Positions 28,573 through 28,627 of a stretch of DNA of 28,627 nt are shown here, piece by piece (within the stretch, counting starts at the first letter, position 1; each line of letters begins with the position of its first letter). Source of the stretch: Candidatus Shapirobacteria bacterium. GTDB taxonomy: Bacteria; Patescibacteriota; Microgenomatia; UBA12405. The stretch is from the NCBI GenBank assembly GCA_009885205.1, contig VFLE01000193.1, positions 1 through 28,627 on the forward strand, read 5' to 3'. A program made the position numbers and the translations under genes. The notes beneath the pieces were generated by a model that was given only the letters and a program-made list of their open reading frames with translations, was not told the origin of the DNA and made no database searches.

Positions 28573-28627
28573 TGATTACTTCAAAACCACCCCAACTATT
28601 TGCTGACACTTTAGTTGAATATAAAAA
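28572..28627 (+). CDS. Possible gene start at the right edge (partial)
   Basis: An open frame starts at an ATG whose A is the last base of the tRNA CCA: MITSKPPQLFADTLVEYK and continuing past the edge. No stop occurs in the 18 visible codons and the codons look ordinary, but there is too little to identify a family. The overlap of the tRNA 3' end with a start codon is unusual, so it could be chance. Confidence 0.3.
   Translation, partial: MITSKPPQLFADTLVEYK

Overview
ORGANISM. The window looks like an AT-rich monoderm bacterium of the Candidate Phyla Radiation (Patescibacteria), most likely a Microgenomates-type lineage. The signs are: a compact pilB-pilT-pilC-pilD cluster with nine prepilin-like genes and no outer-membrane secretin or pilMNO genes in view; a very short DNA polymerase III delta-prime-like protein with no P-loop; a 156-residue peptidyl-tRNA hydrolase; a tRNA-Ala with encoded CCA; few Shine-Dalgarno sites; and short palindromic and heptanucleotide repeats of a kind often seen in such genomes. 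The lineage is inferred from gene content, not from a phylogenetic marker. LAYOUT. (1) 1-960: two minus-strand secreted, cysteine-rich proteins that appear to be paralogues sharing a six-cysteine module. (2) 1.2-5.9 kb: a surface-glycan cluster with a PIG-L deacetylase, a CelD-type acyltransferase, a methyltransferase and two GT4 glycosyltransferases. (3) 5.9-13.0 kb: small accessory genes for nucleotide and RNA chemistry: a THUMP-type RNA methyltransferase, a 17-codon Ham1/RdgB-like remnant, a frameshifted VOC protein, four P-loop kinase-like proteins (one fused to Nudix), two further Nudix proteins, two HIT proteins, a CYTH protein and a small alpha/beta hydrolase. (4) 13.0-13.65 kb: a HigB/RelE-type toxin and XRE antitoxin at the boundary. 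(5) 13.65-23.5 kb: the type IV pilus cluster, all minus strand, from pilB to a terminal minor pilin. (6) 23.5-27.8 kb: plus-strand genes for the delta-prime-like protein, Fic, DNA ligase LigA and Pth. (7) 27.8-28.5 kb: AT-rich, apparently gene-free DNA with a CIRCE-like element, then tRNA-Ala(CGC) and the start of a possible gene at the edge. HOW IT WORKS TOGETHER. PilB would power and PilT retract a pilus assembled on PilC; PilD would process the nine prepilins; the secreted and glycan genes would act at the same surface. The accessory middle block looks like nucleotide clean-up or salvage. MOST NOTABLE. Short repeats of several unrelated families are inserted in frame inside protein genes: three in ligA, two in pilD, and three in the leader peptides of prepilins. 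They are translated instead of disrupting the genes, much like Rickettsia palindromic elements. Other strong observations are TATAAT-like boxes 5-8 nt upstream of many start codons (leaderless mRNAs), a canonical A_AAA_AAG slippery heptamer exactly where the VOC gene changes frame, a near-perfect CIRCE element with no heat-shock gene beside it, and a 17-bp palindrome between the divergent pilB and delta-prime-like genes.
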